Positions 9,301-17,020 of a stretch of DNA of 64,000 bases are shown here, one piece after another. How positions within the stretch are numbered: position 1 is the stretch's first letter; each line of letters begins with the position of its first letter. Below the pieces are notes generated by a model, which worked only from the letters and a program-made list of their open reading frames with translations, made no database searches and had not been told where the DNA came from. The stretch lies in NCBI RefSeq assembly GCF_030269125.1, contig NZ_BSSM01000003.1, positions 124,001-188,000 on the forward strand. The letters run 5' to 3'. The translations under genes and the position numbers were made by a program. This DNA is from Streptomyces hygroscopicus subsp. hygroscopicus (lineage in GTDB: Bacteria; Actinomycetota; Actinomycetes; Streptomycetales; Streptomycetaceae).

Positions 9301-9609
9301 CTCTTCGTGCTGGTGGGCGGTGAAGAGGCCCGCGCCCGCGAAGTCCCGGACGTGCTGCAGCGGTGTCTTGTCGATCTGCTTGAAGAACCGCGTCTCGTCG
9401 CAGACCTCGGCCACCAGGTCCGGGTCGTAGACGAAGATCTGCTCGATACCGGCGATGTCCATGCCGTAGATGCCCTCGGGGAACTGCTTGGACAGCTCAC
9501 CGAAGTACTCCACCGGGTTGGTGTCGGGGATCTGCGGCGTGTGGCCGAGCAGGGGAATCCCACGGGGGGACCGGATGGGGCGAAGGTCGTTCGCGGAGTA
9601 CGTGGTCAT
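6400..9609 (-). CDS. CYP102-type self-sufficient cytochrome P450-reductase fusion
   Basis: 1069 residues, arranged like P450 BM3 (1049). Haem domain: I-helix AGHETTSG near 273, ExxR in EETLRLW near 330, haem-thiolate Cys in FGNGVRACIGRQFA near 410. A flavodoxin domain begins near 488, an FAD/NADPH domain carries RFYSISS near 850, and IGPGTGVAPLRGFLEE and YVCGDGRRMAPAV follow. Such enzymes hydroxylate fatty acids with NADPH in the cytosol. Two oddities. The FMN phosphate loop reads AYGSCEDLA, where the family has about four more residues (YGSNMGTAE in BM3). The C-terminus ends DVFA, with Phe where BM3 has the FAD-stacking Trp. ATG 9609 has GAGGAG 5 bases upstream. It is divergent from the TetR gene at 9814. 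Confidence 0.93.
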   Translation of the reverse strand: MTTYSANDLRPIRSPRGIPLLGHTPQIPDTNPVEYFGELSKQFPEGIYGMDIAGIEQIFVYDPDLVAEVCDETRFFKQIDKTPLQHVRDFAGAGLFTAHQHEEEWAMAHRVLLPAFSQRAMRAYFGQMLEIAQNLAGKWERREGRPVNITDDYTRLTLDTIALSGFGYRFKSFGKEELHPFLTALLGALVESLRRSQELPMMTKLRKADARKYRDNIRLMQDLVESVIKERREGKGIGEEDLLGLMLEATDPETGKLLADDNVRDQVLTFLIAGHETTSGLLSFATYSLMRNPHVLAQAYAEVDRLMPGDTVPDYDTIMQLDVIPRILEETLRLWAPIPAFGKAPLEDTVIGGHYQLKKGTQVMILEGPLHTHPKAWERPEEFDIDRWLPENRAQQHPHAYKPFGNGVRACIGRQFALTEARLALALVLQKFKFSDTGDYKMDVREALTRKPGNFELIVRRRQKHERTVFGAADLQTGDTPTQTAVSGVGVNLTVAYGSCEDLARTIADRGERSGFGTTLISLDELGDNLPTEGLLAVAAASYNGKAPDNAQRFDALLAAGLPEGSVSNVRFALLGAGNTQWVATYQAFPKRIEEGLLAAGATPIVERGIADAAGDFDGMASRWMDTLWATLAEEYAADTSEASGPRYQVQLLTESDVRPAIVSEQAYPLTVVANEELVADATGLWDFGIEPPRPSAKSITFELPEGVTYDTGNHLAVFAKNELALVERALRRLGVEYDQVLRLDQPAGGRTHLPVGTPVTAGILLTEFLELQDVATRSQIQTLAEYTQCPWTRPQLQAYTADTQEAEGRYQQEILGKRVSVLGLLERFEAVELPLAVFLEMTGPIRPRFYSISSAPSANPRHVRLTVGLLEGPALSGDGQYRGTCSSYIAALVPGDVVYGYVRVPSPTFAPPADPATPLILIGPGTGVAPLRGFLEERAWQREHGTQVGVSQVFVGCRHPEHDYFYQREMQDWEQAGIARIHTAFSAVPGHPARFVQNAIAHASDTVWQAIENGACIYVCGDGRRMAPAVREALTAIYRQKTGRDDETAQQWLAQMEADERYQQDVFA

Positions 9610-9680
9610 GCCTGCTCCTCTGCGTGGAGGGGGTGGAGGGGATGGGCAAGGGCGCGCTGCGCAGGTCGATACCGCGGCCC

Positions 9681-9820
9681 CATACAGAAACATACGCTGT
9701 ATGGAATTGGTACCGTGCGGCGTATGGAAATCTGGCGCAACCTCCGCCGCGCAGGCCGGCGCCGTGATTCAGGCCATTTCCATACGGTGTACGAAACTGA
9801 TACCGTACGTGGTATGGAAA
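9681..9820. promoter_or_regulatory. duplicated operator/promoter between CYP102 and TetR genes
   Basis: The control region contains a direct repeat of about 40 bp, 9691-9730 and 9781-9820, in register over its whole length. Each copy begins CATACG(C/G)TGTA, continues through (G/A)TACCGT and ends GTATGGAAA. Within copy 1, CATACGCTGTATG (9691-9703) is a palindrome with 5-bp arms. In copy 2, ATACC and GGTAT arms flank a 6-bp core (9800-9815). The second copy overlaps the TetR start codon, as expected for autoregulation. The TetR protein probably binds here and controls both divergent promoters. Confidence 0.6.
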
Positions 9821-10497
9821 AGAAGGTGAGGCGTCCCCCGCGGGGGACGAGGAAGAGAGACGTTCCTCTGACCGAGGCCGGGATCTACGCCGCCGCCCTG
9901 CGGCTCATCGACGCGGACGGGGTCGAGGCGCTCACCATGCGCAAACTCGCGACCGTGCTCGACGCGAACCCGATGTCGCTGTACCACCACGTGCCGAACA
10001 AGGAAGCCGTGCTGCGCGGCGTGACGAGAATGGTCGGCGCCCAGTTCCGTACGGTGACGCTGGAGGACGCACCCTGGCAGGAGCGCATCCGCCTGCTCGC
10101 CACGGACTTCCGGACCCTGGCGCACCGTCACCCCGAGCTGATGGCCTACTCGTTCAGCCACCTGCCGGACTTCATCCAGCCCGACGACCCGTTCTGGACC
10201 GCGCTCACCGCCGTCGTAGCCGCTGCGGGAGTGTCGAAGCCGGAGGTCCCGGAGATCGCCGCTCTCATGGTCGCCGTCGTCGTCGGTGTCCTCGGCGCCG
10301 AGCTCAACGGCTCGCTCCAGCAGTGGGCGAGCCTCAAGCCCACCGGTGCCGCCGCCGGCGCGGACGAGGTCACGGACGCAGACCAGGCAGGCCCTGATCA
10401 GGACCACATGTTCCGGCTGGTGATCGACACACTCATCACGGGCCTGGAGGGTCGGCTCACCGCCGGTTCTGACGGCCAGGACGTCGGCCGCCGTTGA
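9814..10497 (+). CDS. TetR-family regulator (TetR C-terminal class, P450 regulator)
   Basis: 227 residues. The HTH lies at about residues 14-60: LTEAGIYAAALRLIDADG, then ALTMRKLATVLDANPMSLYH and HVPNKEAVLRGV, the pattern of TetR proteins related to tetracycline repressors. The C-terminal half is helical, with an alanine-rich ligand pocket region. ATG 9814 sits inside the second copy of the duplicated operator. It is divergent from the CYP102 gene, 204 bp between starts, so it is the likely repressor of that gene and of itself. The ligand may be a fatty acid or the P450 substrate; this is inference from context. Confidence 0.9.
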   Translation: MEKKVRRPPRGTRKRDVPLTEAGIYAAALRLIDADGVEALTMRKLATVLDANPMSLYHHVPNKEAVLRGVTRMVGAQFRTVTLEDAPWQERIRLLATDFRTLAHRHPELMAYSFSHLPDFIQPDDPFWTALTAVVAAAGVSKPEVPEIAALMVAVVVGVLGAELNGSLQQWASLKPTGAAAGADEVTDADQAGPDQDHMFRLVIDTLITGLEGRLTAGSDGQDVGRR

Positions 10498-11062
10498 GTC
10501 CGTGGCGCTGCAGCGCCACGGCTTGCGGCTCGTCCGTGGCCGACGAGCTCAGGTCGCCGCGCGCGGCGTCCATCCAGCGCCAGTTGGTCATCCAGCCCAG
10601 CTCGGCCTTCTCTCCCATGCTCATCGCCCCGGCGCTGGGTGCAGGCGCGTGGTGGCTTGCCCGCCGCACCTCCCTGGGCCCGTGTGTGCGACACCTCGGA
10701 CGCCGAGATGAACATCCTCGGGGGACTGATCGGCCTGACGATCGGTGCCGGCGTCCTGCGGATGCCCTTGGTGTACCCGCCCTTGCGGCAGATCGTCGAT
10801 GCCGGCGCCGCCTGCGTCACCGCCGGCGAGATGGACCCGGCGTGCACGCCGGGTCCTCCAGGGGCTCGCCCTTCCCGCACCAGTAGCGGCAGCTGCCTGC
10901 TGCGGGCTGCCTCTGCACCGTGTACCTCTTCTGCGGCCCCACCCCCCCTACCGGAATCTCCGCCGCTCCAGCAGGGGCAGCCGTGCCGGGACGCGCCCCC
11001 GCCGCTGGTGTACCGCCCTTCCCTGAGCCTCTGCGGCTGGCAGGTGTCTGCCGCGTTGGCCT
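10498..11062. other. gap, no convincing gene
   Basis: Several short frames exist but none shows a known domain or a good ribosome site. A plus-strand stretch from 10708 (MNILGGLIGLTIGAGVL) is hydrophobic and looks like the start of a small membrane protein, but it becomes low-complexity after about 30 codons. It is probably decayed sequence. Confidence 0.3.
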
Positions 11063-11512
11063 TTACGCGTGGCGGCCTTGTGGCCATCCGGCTGCGTCGA
11101 ACACGGCGACGGGGTCCAGGTAGTCGCGCCAATGGACCACCTTGCGGTCCTTGACGGTCACGACCGAGACGAAGCGGTTGTCGTAGGGCCGACCAGTCCG
11201 GACCGACGTGCCGTGCACTTCGTACTCCAGGACCACGACAGAAGTCTCGGGATCGCGGTGGATGCGGAGGTTGTCCGCGCCGTGCAGCCGCATGTAGTCG
11301 CCGTAGCCGCTGTAGAGGTCGATGATCCCCTGCCGTCCCTCGACTCGCTCGGGATACCCCGGCACGGAGATCACGTACTCGAAGACCACGTCCTCGGCGA
11401 GGAGGTCGAAGTAGTCCTCCCCGTCGACCAGGCCGTCCAGGCCCTTCTTGATGATGCGGAAGAACGGGCTGTCAGCCCCGAAGGGGGCATTGTCGCCGAC
11501 CGTCTTGCTCAT
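11063..11512 (-). CDS. SnoaL-like polyketide-cyclase/nuclear-transport-factor-2 fold protein
   Basis: 149 residues, typical of the NTF2/SnoaL fold. Visible features are FFRIIKKGLDGLVDGEDYFD, EYVISVPGYPERVEGR and a terminal WRDYLDPVAVFDAAGW, the shape of the nuclear transport factor 2-like small-molecule-binding barrel. Members cyclise, isomerise or bind small molecules; the substrate is unknown. Its ATG overlaps the stop of the NmrA-like gene (ATGA at 11509-11512), so the two are translationally coupled. The pair probably acts on the same compound under the divergent AraC regulator at 12469. Confidence 0.85.
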   Translation of the reverse strand: MSKTVGDNAPFGADSPFFRIIKKGLDGLVDGEDYFDLLAEDVVFEYVISVPGYPERVEGRQGIIDLYSGYGDYMRLHGADNLRIHRDPETSVVVLEYEVHGTSVRTGRPYDNRFVSVVTVKDRKVVHWRDYLDPVAVFDAAGWPQGRHA

Positions 11513-12357
11513 GACGCCTCCCCGGTCCATGCACGGGCGTTGCGCTCGGCGAACTCGCGGAACGTGGTGGCCGGCCGGCCGGTGACCTTCTCGATGTCGC
11601 CGGTGGGTGTGGCGCCGTTGCCGGTGACGATGGCGCCGGTGAGCCAGCGCAGCATCACCGCGTAGTCGGCGGAGACGCCGGCGGCGAGCGCGCCGTTGAT
11701 CCACGCCTCCTGGTCGATATCGTCGTAGGAGACGGGGCGTCCGCTCACGGAGGCGATGGTGTCCGCGACCTCGCGGAAGGTGAGGGCCTCCGGGCCGGTC
11801 AGCGAGTAGACGGCGCCGGCGTGGGCTTCAGGGTCCAGCAGGGTCTCCGCCGCGACCGCCGCGATGTCCTCCGCGTCGACGAAAGCCTCCGTGCCGCCGT
11901 CGCTCGGGGCCGTGATCACCCCGTCGACGACCGGGAGGTGATCGTCGGCGAAGTTCTGCATCACCCAGGCGGGACGCAGAACGGAATGCGTCACGGAGCG
12001 CCGGGAGGCGAGGTCGGCCTCGACGGCCGCGATGTCGATCCCCTCCGGTGCCTGGTCGGCGTTGTAGGTGCTCAGGAACGTGACGTGGCGTACGCCGGCC
12101 GTCTCGGCGAGGTCCAGGAAGTCGGCGACCTGGTCGGCGTACCTGACGCGCATGACCGGTGTCACCAGGTAGAGGCGGTCGACGCCGTCCAGTGCGTCCG
12201 GATGGGTGGCGGGGTCGTCCCAGTCGAACCGGACGTCGGCTCCGCGGCGCGCGGCGGTACGGGGGGTGATTCCTCGCCGGGCGAGTGCGCCGGCCAGCAG
12301 CGAGCCGGTCCGTCCCGTGCCCCCCAGGACGAGTGCGGTAGGTGCTTCCTTGTTCAT
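11509..12357 (-). CDS. NmrA-like NAD(P)-binding oxidoreductase
   Basis: 282 residues. The Rossmann start is VLGGTGRTGSLLAGALARRG (about residues 10-29), followed by FDWDDPATHPDALDGVDRLY and the NmrA/atypical-SDR pattern HVTFLSTYNADQAPEG. These proteins bind NAD(P)(H) without the classic Tyr-Lys pair and act as reductases or redox sensors. ATG 12357 is used because it starts ten residues before the glycine motif; the frame is open to 12750 but overlaps the divergent regulator. First gene of a two-gene unit with the SnoaL-like gene and divergent from the AraC-family gene, which probably regulates it. Confidence 0.87.
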   Translation of the reverse strand: MNKEAPTALVLGGTGRTGSLLAGALARRGITPRTAARRGADVRFDWDDPATHPDALDGVDRLYLVTPVMRVRYADQVADFLDLAETAGVRHVTFLSTYNADQAPEGIDIAAVEADLASRRSVTHSVLRPAWVMQNFADDHLPVVDGVITAPSDGGTEAFVDAEDIAAVAAETLLDPEAHAGAVYSLTGPEALTFREVADTIASVSGRPVSYDDIDQEAWINGALAAGVSADYAVMLRWLTGAIVTGNGATPTGDIEKVTGRPATTFREFAERNARAWTGEAS

Positions 12358-12468
12358 AGCTCCATCCTCGACGGCACAGCCGAGACAATCCATGCGCGTT
12401 CCGCTCGGCTTTTTACGTGAAGCTCTCGTTCCTTGACCCTGACGCTCGTCCTGCTCAACCATGAGCCC

Positions 12469-13410
12469 ATGGACCTGCTGTCTGATCACCTGGTGCGGGC
12501 GCGCGCCGCCGGCGCGGTGTTCGCACGGACGGTCGCCGAACCACCGTGGGGACTTCGGCTGGGCGGCGCGATCCAGCTCGCCGTGCACACCGTCGTCCGC
12601 GGACGGGCCTACCTCTGGTTGGACACCCCCGGCAGGCCGGTGGAACTCACACCGGGAACCGTCGCGCTGGTACGCGGCGGGCCGGACCACTGCATCGGAC
12701 ACGAACCGGGCACCGACTGCCTGGAACCGGAGGAGTTCCGGGCACGCCACGCGCAGGCGGGGCCCGGCGACAACCCGCAGGCCACCGTGTTCCTGTGCGG
12801 CGCCTACCAGTTCACCGGCGACGTAGGCAGCGGGCTGCTCGACGCACTGCCCCAGGTCATGACCCTCTCGGCGGCGATCGACGACCCCCTACGGGAGGTG
12901 ATCACCCTGCTGTCCCGCGAGCTGGTCCACACCGAACCCGCTCAGCAGATCGTGCTGGACCGACTCCTGGACCTGCTTCTCGTACTGGCCATCCGCAGCC
13001 ACTTCCGCCACAGCGCCACCGCACCGCGCTGGTACCGGGCCTCCGCGGACCCCCGGCTGGCCGCCGCGCTACGAGCCATGCACGAGAACGCCGCCCATCC
13101 GTGGACGGTTCCGGAACTCGCCGCGATCAGCGGCCTCTCCCGGGCCGCCTTCGCACGAGTGTTCCGGGAGGCGCTCGGCCAAGCCCCGATGCAGTACCTG
13201 ACCGAATGGCGGATGACGCTCGCCCGCGACCTCCTGCGCGCCGACGATCTCACCCTCACCCAGATCGCCGACGCCGTCGGCTACGGCTCGCCCTTCGCGT
13301 TCGCGGCCGCCTTCCGCCGCCACCACGGACACCCGCCAGGAACCTGGCGCCAGAGGGAGCAAGCAGCAGCAGACGCACCACGGCTTACCACCACGCACCC
13401 GGGCTCGTGA
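12469..13410 (+). CDS. AraC-family transcriptional regulator (cupin_6 type)
   Basis: 313 residues. The N-terminal cupin-like sensor (GRAYLWLDTPGRPVELTPG, then ALVRGGPDH) is of the kind found in AraC regulators next to NmrA-type reductases. The C-terminal double HTH is clear: WTVPELAAISGLSRAAFARV with FREALGQAPMQYLTEWRM, then TLTQIADAVGYGSPFAFAAA and FRRHHGHPPGTWR. ATG 12469 is chosen; a TTG at 12433 in frame is an alternative, and neither has a strong ribosome site. It is divergent from the NmrA-SnoaL pair, 111 bp apart, and is the obvious candidate to control it. Confidence 0.9.
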   Translation: MDLLSDHLVRARAAGAVFARTVAEPPWGLRLGGAIQLAVHTVVRGRAYLWLDTPGRPVELTPGTVALVRGGPDHCIGHEPGTDCLEPEEFRARHAQAGPGDNPQATVFLCGAYQFTGDVGSGLLDALPQVMTLSAAIDDPLREVITLLSRELVHTEPAQQIVLDRLLDLLLVLAIRSHFRHSATAPRWYRASADPRLAAALRAMHENAAHPWTVPELAAISGLSRAAFARVFREALGQAPMQYLTEWRMTLARDLLRADDLTLTQIADAVGYGSPFAFAAAFRRHHGHPPGTWRQREQAAADAPRLTTTHPGS

Positions 13411-14051
13411 GGCTGTGCGTGGATGGTCAGGGGCCGAGGTCCAGGACGCGGACTGACTCGCCGGCCCACCGGTCCGGGGCGGTTGTGGCGATGACCGCCC
13501 CGTCGGGACGATCCGGGGTGGGCTGCGCGGCGTACTGGCAGTGCGCAGATCGAGTAAAGTACCGGCCCGGTTCCTCGTCGTTGCCCTCCGGGCACACCGA
13601 GGCGGTGGCCTTCACCGCCGTGGTCGCCCCTTCGTGGCCGCTGGCCTGGGGCGTTCTGCGCGGTGTCGGCCGCTCTGGTCGCCTTGAACGGGTGCAGTCA
13701 GGACACCCCTCGACCGGCCCGAACCAACCGTTGCCGTCGATGTCACCACCCGCCCCATCCTCGCTGCCGTGCTGTGCCCCGGCGCGCCCAATGCCGTCGA
13801 CGCCGCCCTGCTGGCGGAGATGGCCGTCCCGCACCGCGCGCGCCCCGCCTGGCCGGACATCCCGCGCCTTGACCACGACCGCGCACTGCCCCACCAGCCG
13901 CAGCACAGGCACCACTCGTCGGCGGGCGATGAGCCCTACCGGTGGACTGTCGGGATGTGTGACGAACCCGAGCCGGGGGGTGGGTAGGCCCCCTGAACAC
14001 AGGGGTGTTGACCGGATGGGACGGCCGGCGAAGTTCAACGAAGCTCTGTCC
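13411..14051. other. gap with unrecognised coding-like frames
   Basis: No intact gene is recognised. On the minus strand a frame ends at 13427 and reads plausibly over about 13427-13620 (YFTRSAHCQYAAQPTP, then APDRWAGESVRVLDLGP); it may be the tail of a lost protein. On the plus strand 13739-13987 reads VDVTTRPILAAVLCPGAPN and PYRWTVGMCDEPEPGG, also without a known family. Both look like decayed remnants. Confidence 0.3.
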
Positions 14052-15530
14052 ATGACGAAGAATTTCCGCAACGCCTCACTGCTCGCCGCCACCGCCGTCG
14101 TCCTCGGCCTGCTCGCTCCGGTCACGTCCTCCGCCAGTACCGGCGGGCCGCTGCACTGGGCCAGGTGTGAGGGCACTGGCCACGATCCCCAGCAGGAGTG
14201 CGCGACCCTCGCAGTGCCGATGGACTACGCCGTCCCGAACGGCCCGAAGATCGACCTGGCGCTCTCCCGTATCCGCAGCGAGAAGCCGTGGGCGCGCCGG
14301 GGCGCGCTGCTGCTCATCCCCGGCGGGCCGGGCGGCGACAGCCTTGACGACCCGTCCGGGAAGGGGCAGAAGCTGCCTCAGGCCGTGCGGGACCAGTACG
14401 ACCTGATCGGGTTCGCCCCGCGTGGCAACGCGCCCTCCACGGCGGTCGATTGCCGAGTCGGGCACGGCGACCTCGCCCTGACGGCGCTGCGGCCCTGGCC
14501 CGACGCCGATGGATCGGTCACCGGAAACATGGCCACTGCCCGGCGTATGGCGGACGCGTGCGCCCGCAACGGCGGCGCGTTGATCCGGCACATCAGCACG
14601 GTCGACAACGCCCGTGACATCGACCGTATCCGGGCCGTGCTGGGCGAGCGCCGCCTGTCGGTGTGGGGCGTGTCGTACGGGACATATGTCGGCGCGATCT
14701 ACGCCCAGCTGTTCCCGCAGCGCACGGACCGCGTCGTCCTCGACAGCAACGGCAACCCCGACCCGGTCAGGGCGGAGCGCGCCTGGCTCGCCGCGTTTGA
14801 GGTGGGCGTCGAGGACAACTTCCCCGTGTTCGCCAAGTGGGCGTCCGCCCCCGGCAATCCGTACCGGTTGGCCGGCACGGCCGCCGAGGTGCGACCCCTC
14901 TTGCTCCGCCTCGCCTCCCGCCTGGACCGCGCCCCGATCCCCTGGCCCGGCGCCAACCCGGCCGAGCTGAACGGCAACGTCCTGCGCCAGACCATGCTGA
15001 ACAGCTTCTACAGCCCCCACGACTACGCCAGTCTGGCCCGGCTGATCCTGGCCGCACGCAAGGGCACGGTCCCGCCCACGCCACAGTCGCCCCCGGACAC
15101 CGTCCTGCAGAACCTCACCGGCGTGGCCGCCGCCACCATCTGCAACGACGTCGCCTGGCCCCGCTCAACCGACTTCTATCAGAGGGCTGTTGACGAGAGC
15201 CGCGCCGAGTACCCCCTGACCGCGGGCATGCCTCGCAACGCAATGGTCTGCGCCGCCTGGCCGTGGCGGCCGGAACAGGCACCGGTGCGGATCACCGACC
15301 GCGGACCGGCCGGCCGGATCATGCTTGTCCAGAACAAGCGCGACGTGGCGACCCCACTGAACGGCGCCCTCAAGCTCCGTACCGCCCTGGGCCGCCGTGC
15401 CGTCATGGTCACCGTCAACTCCACCGGTCACGAGGCCTACCTCGCCAACGGCAACGCCTGCGGAGACGAAACCGTCTCGCGGTTCCTGGCCACCGGCCAA
15501 CAGCCCCGGGCGGACGTCTACTGCGAGTGA
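14052..15530 (+). CDS. secreted alpha/beta-hydrolase, tripeptidyl-aminopeptidase (SlpD/Tap) family
   Basis: 492 residues with a signal peptide (about residues 1-29, SLLAATAVVLGLLAPVTSSA). The alpha/beta-hydrolase core has the oxyanion segment LLIPGGPGGDS near 90, the nucleophile elbow WGVSYGTYVGA near 205, an acid candidate in NKRDVATP and the His in STGHEAYLA near 460. The cap and the cysteine near the C-terminus (DVYCE) match Streptomyces extracellular tripeptidyl aminopeptidases, which remove N-terminal peptides from secreted proteins. ATG 14052 directly precedes the signal; an in-frame ATG at 14016 would add 12 non-signal residues. Monocistronic. Confidence 0.9.
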   Translation: MTKNFRNASLLAATAVVLGLLAPVTSSASTGGPLHWARCEGTGHDPQQECATLAVPMDYAVPNGPKIDLALSRIRSEKPWARRGALLLIPGGPGGDSLDDPSGKGQKLPQAVRDQYDLIGFAPRGNAPSTAVDCRVGHGDLALTALRPWPDADGSVTGNMATARRMADACARNGGALIRHISTVDNARDIDRIRAVLGERRLSVWGVSYGTYVGAIYAQLFPQRTDRVVLDSNGNPDPVRAERAWLAAFEVGVEDNFPVFAKWASAPGNPYRLAGTAAEVRPLLLRLASRLDRAPIPWPGANPAELNGNVLRQTMLNSFYSPHDYASLARLILAARKGTVPPTPQSPPDTVLQNLTGVAAATICNDVAWPRSTDFYQRAVDESRAEYPLTAGMPRNAMVCAAWPWRPEQAPVRITDRGPAGRIMLVQNKRDVATPLNGALKLRTALGRRAVMVTVNSTGHEAYLANGNACGDETVSRFLATGQQPRADVYCE

Positions 15531-15919
15531 GCGCACCCTGCCGCAGCGCCGGGCCAGCGCGCTAAATGCCCCCTCGGCTTGACCCCACGGAGCTTTCACT
15601 TATCCGGTATTCGCCAATACACAGCCGTCTGAGCAGCTGACCGCCGGCCGTCAACGCCGATGACCCGGCTGCTCATACGGGTGATTGCCACCCGCAGCTC
15701 AGTGGGTTGACCAGGTTCCAATCCGCAACACCTACGGACCGTACGTCATTGCTGTCAATGACTCGGCGCACAAGTGGTTGGAAACCAGGCCTTGACCCAA
15801 GGCCCGCCCCCTGGTGGAATCGGCCGACACACTTGGAGGTCATGCGCAACGAGCGCCTCGTGCTGGCGCACGCGATGCACCCGCACCCGGTGCTCACCGG
15901 TAGCCGCACCACCGTGAGA
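15531..15919. other. gap downstream of peptidase gene
   Basis: No gene recognised. The 593-bp space up to the methyltransferase start at 16124 holds only short frames. Its main structure is the long hairpin at 15920-15988. Confidence 0.5.
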
Positions 15920-15988
15920 GTGGATGCTCACCTGTGCCCGTGGCGCGCACCCACCCGGTGCGTGCCACGGGCACAGGTGAGCATCCAC
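15920..15988. repeat. 32-bp long hairpin (near-perfect inverted repeat)
   Basis: 15920-15951 pairs with 15957-15988 around a 5-base loop (CACCC). The outer 25 bp match perfectly; counting inward, pair 26 is G-T and the next six match. The stem begins GTGGATGCTCACC. It lies 390 bp past the peptidase stop and 136 bp before the methyltransferase start, so it is an odd place for a simple terminator. It may be a bidirectional terminator, a structured leader, or a relic of a mobile element with fused ends. Confidence 0.75.
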
Positions 15989-16123
15989 GAATTGCCGGAG
16001 GCAGGCCACTGGCCGAGGCTCGTCCGGCGGATCACGGGCCGAGCCAGAGCCGGACCGAGGCGAGGGCTGGCCAGTGTCCTAATCGTGTTGACGGCCCCCG
16101 GCAGGCAGTGCTGGAGTCGACAC

Positions 16124-16864
16124 GTGGACAGCATCCCCGCCAACCGGCGGCTCTGGAACCAGATCAGCAGCGCCTACCAGCACGAGCACGACCCGCAAAT
16201 CGGCGCCGCACCCCGGCTGTGGGGCATGTACTCCATCCCCGACGCGCACCTGCACGCCCTGGGCGACGTCACCGGCAAGCGCGTCCTCGAACTCGGCTGC
16301 GGCGCCGGCCAGTGGTCCAAGGCGCTCGCCGCCGAAGGCGCCACCGTGGTCGGGCTCGACCTGTCCGAAGCCCAACTCGCCGCAGCGGCCCGCGCGATGG
16401 GAGCGACCCGCTACCCGCTGGTGCAAGGCGCCGCCGAACAACTCCCCTTCGCCGCCGACAGCTTCGACCTGGTGTTCTGCGACTTCGGCGGGCTCAGCTG
16501 GGCGCCCCCGCACCTGGCCGTCCCGCAGGCCGCACGCGTCTTGGGCCGAGGCGGACGCCTGGTGTTCAACGTGGCCAGCCCCTGGTTCGAAGCCTGCTAC
16601 GACGAAGCCGCCAGCCGCGTGACCACGACGCTGCAGCAGGACTACTTCGGGCTGAACACCATCGCCGAAGACGACGGCGCGACCAGCTATCAGCTCACCT
16701 ACGGCGACTGGGTCAAAGTCCTGCGCGGCGCGGGTCTCGTCATCGACGACCTCATCGAGCCGCGGCCCGAACCCGGAACAGCCAACGGCTACAACGAGAC
16801 CGACCCACCCGACTGGGCGCACCGCTGGCCGGCGGAACTGCTCTGGGTAACCCACAAACCGTAA
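16124..16864 (+). CDS. class I SAM-dependent methyltransferase
   Basis: 246 residues. The SAM-binding motif I is VLELGCGAGQWSKALA near residue 50, followed by VVGLDLSEAQL (motif II region) and a motif like LPFAADSFDLVFCDFGGLSW. The N-terminus NRRLWNQISSAYQHEHDP is typical of small-molecule methyltransferases of the Methyltransf_11 type. GTG 16124 is chosen because GGAG lies 8 bases upstream and the protein then starts like its relatives; the frame is open to 15707 through the long hairpin and is not translated there. Substrate unknown. No partner gene is adjacent. Confidence 0.88.
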   Translation: MDSIPANRRLWNQISSAYQHEHDPQIGAAPRLWGMYSIPDAHLHALGDVTGKRVLELGCGAGQWSKALAAEGATVVGLDLSEAQLAAAARAMGATRYPLVQGAAEQLPFAADSFDLVFCDFGGLSWAPPHLAVPQAARVLGRGGRLVFNVASPWFEACYDEAASRVTTTLQQDYFGLNTIAEDDGATSYQLTYGDWVKVLRGAGLVIDDLIEPRPEPGTANGYNETDPPDWAHRWPAELLWVTHKP

Positions 16865-16949
16865 GTTCCACCACGCCGAGACGTGAAGGCATCCTCTCGC
16901 CGGCAGGGCTAGATGAGTAGTTCCGAATGGAGGGTTCACGGACGCAGGG

Positions 16950-17010
16950 GAGGGTGTCCAACATCGGGTTGTGACGACCGAGTTAGACACCCTCTTGACC
17001 GCACTGTAGG
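16950..17010 (+). mobile_element. insertion-sequence end with first codons of an IS982-like transposase
   Basis: From GTG 16972 the sequence reads VTTELDTLLTAL then a stop, matching the usual start of streptomycete IS982/IS4-type transposases. It is flanked by a 13-bp inverted repeat with one mismatch, GAGGGTGTCCAAC (16950-16962) and GTTAGACACCCTC (16982-16994). The rest of the element is missing. A remnant only. Confidence 0.4.
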
Positions 17011-17020
17011 GACTGCTGCA

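Noticed and set aside
10457..10624. 55-codon minus-strand frame (MSMGEKAELGWMTNWRWM) overlapping the TetR end
   Set aside because: Composition is protein-like, but it overlaps a firm gene, has no ribosome site and matches no family I know.
12546..15530. A single 994-codon frame over the AraC gene and the peptidase
   Set aside because: It is open by chance through the AraC gene in another frame; real coding starts at 14052 with the signal peptide.
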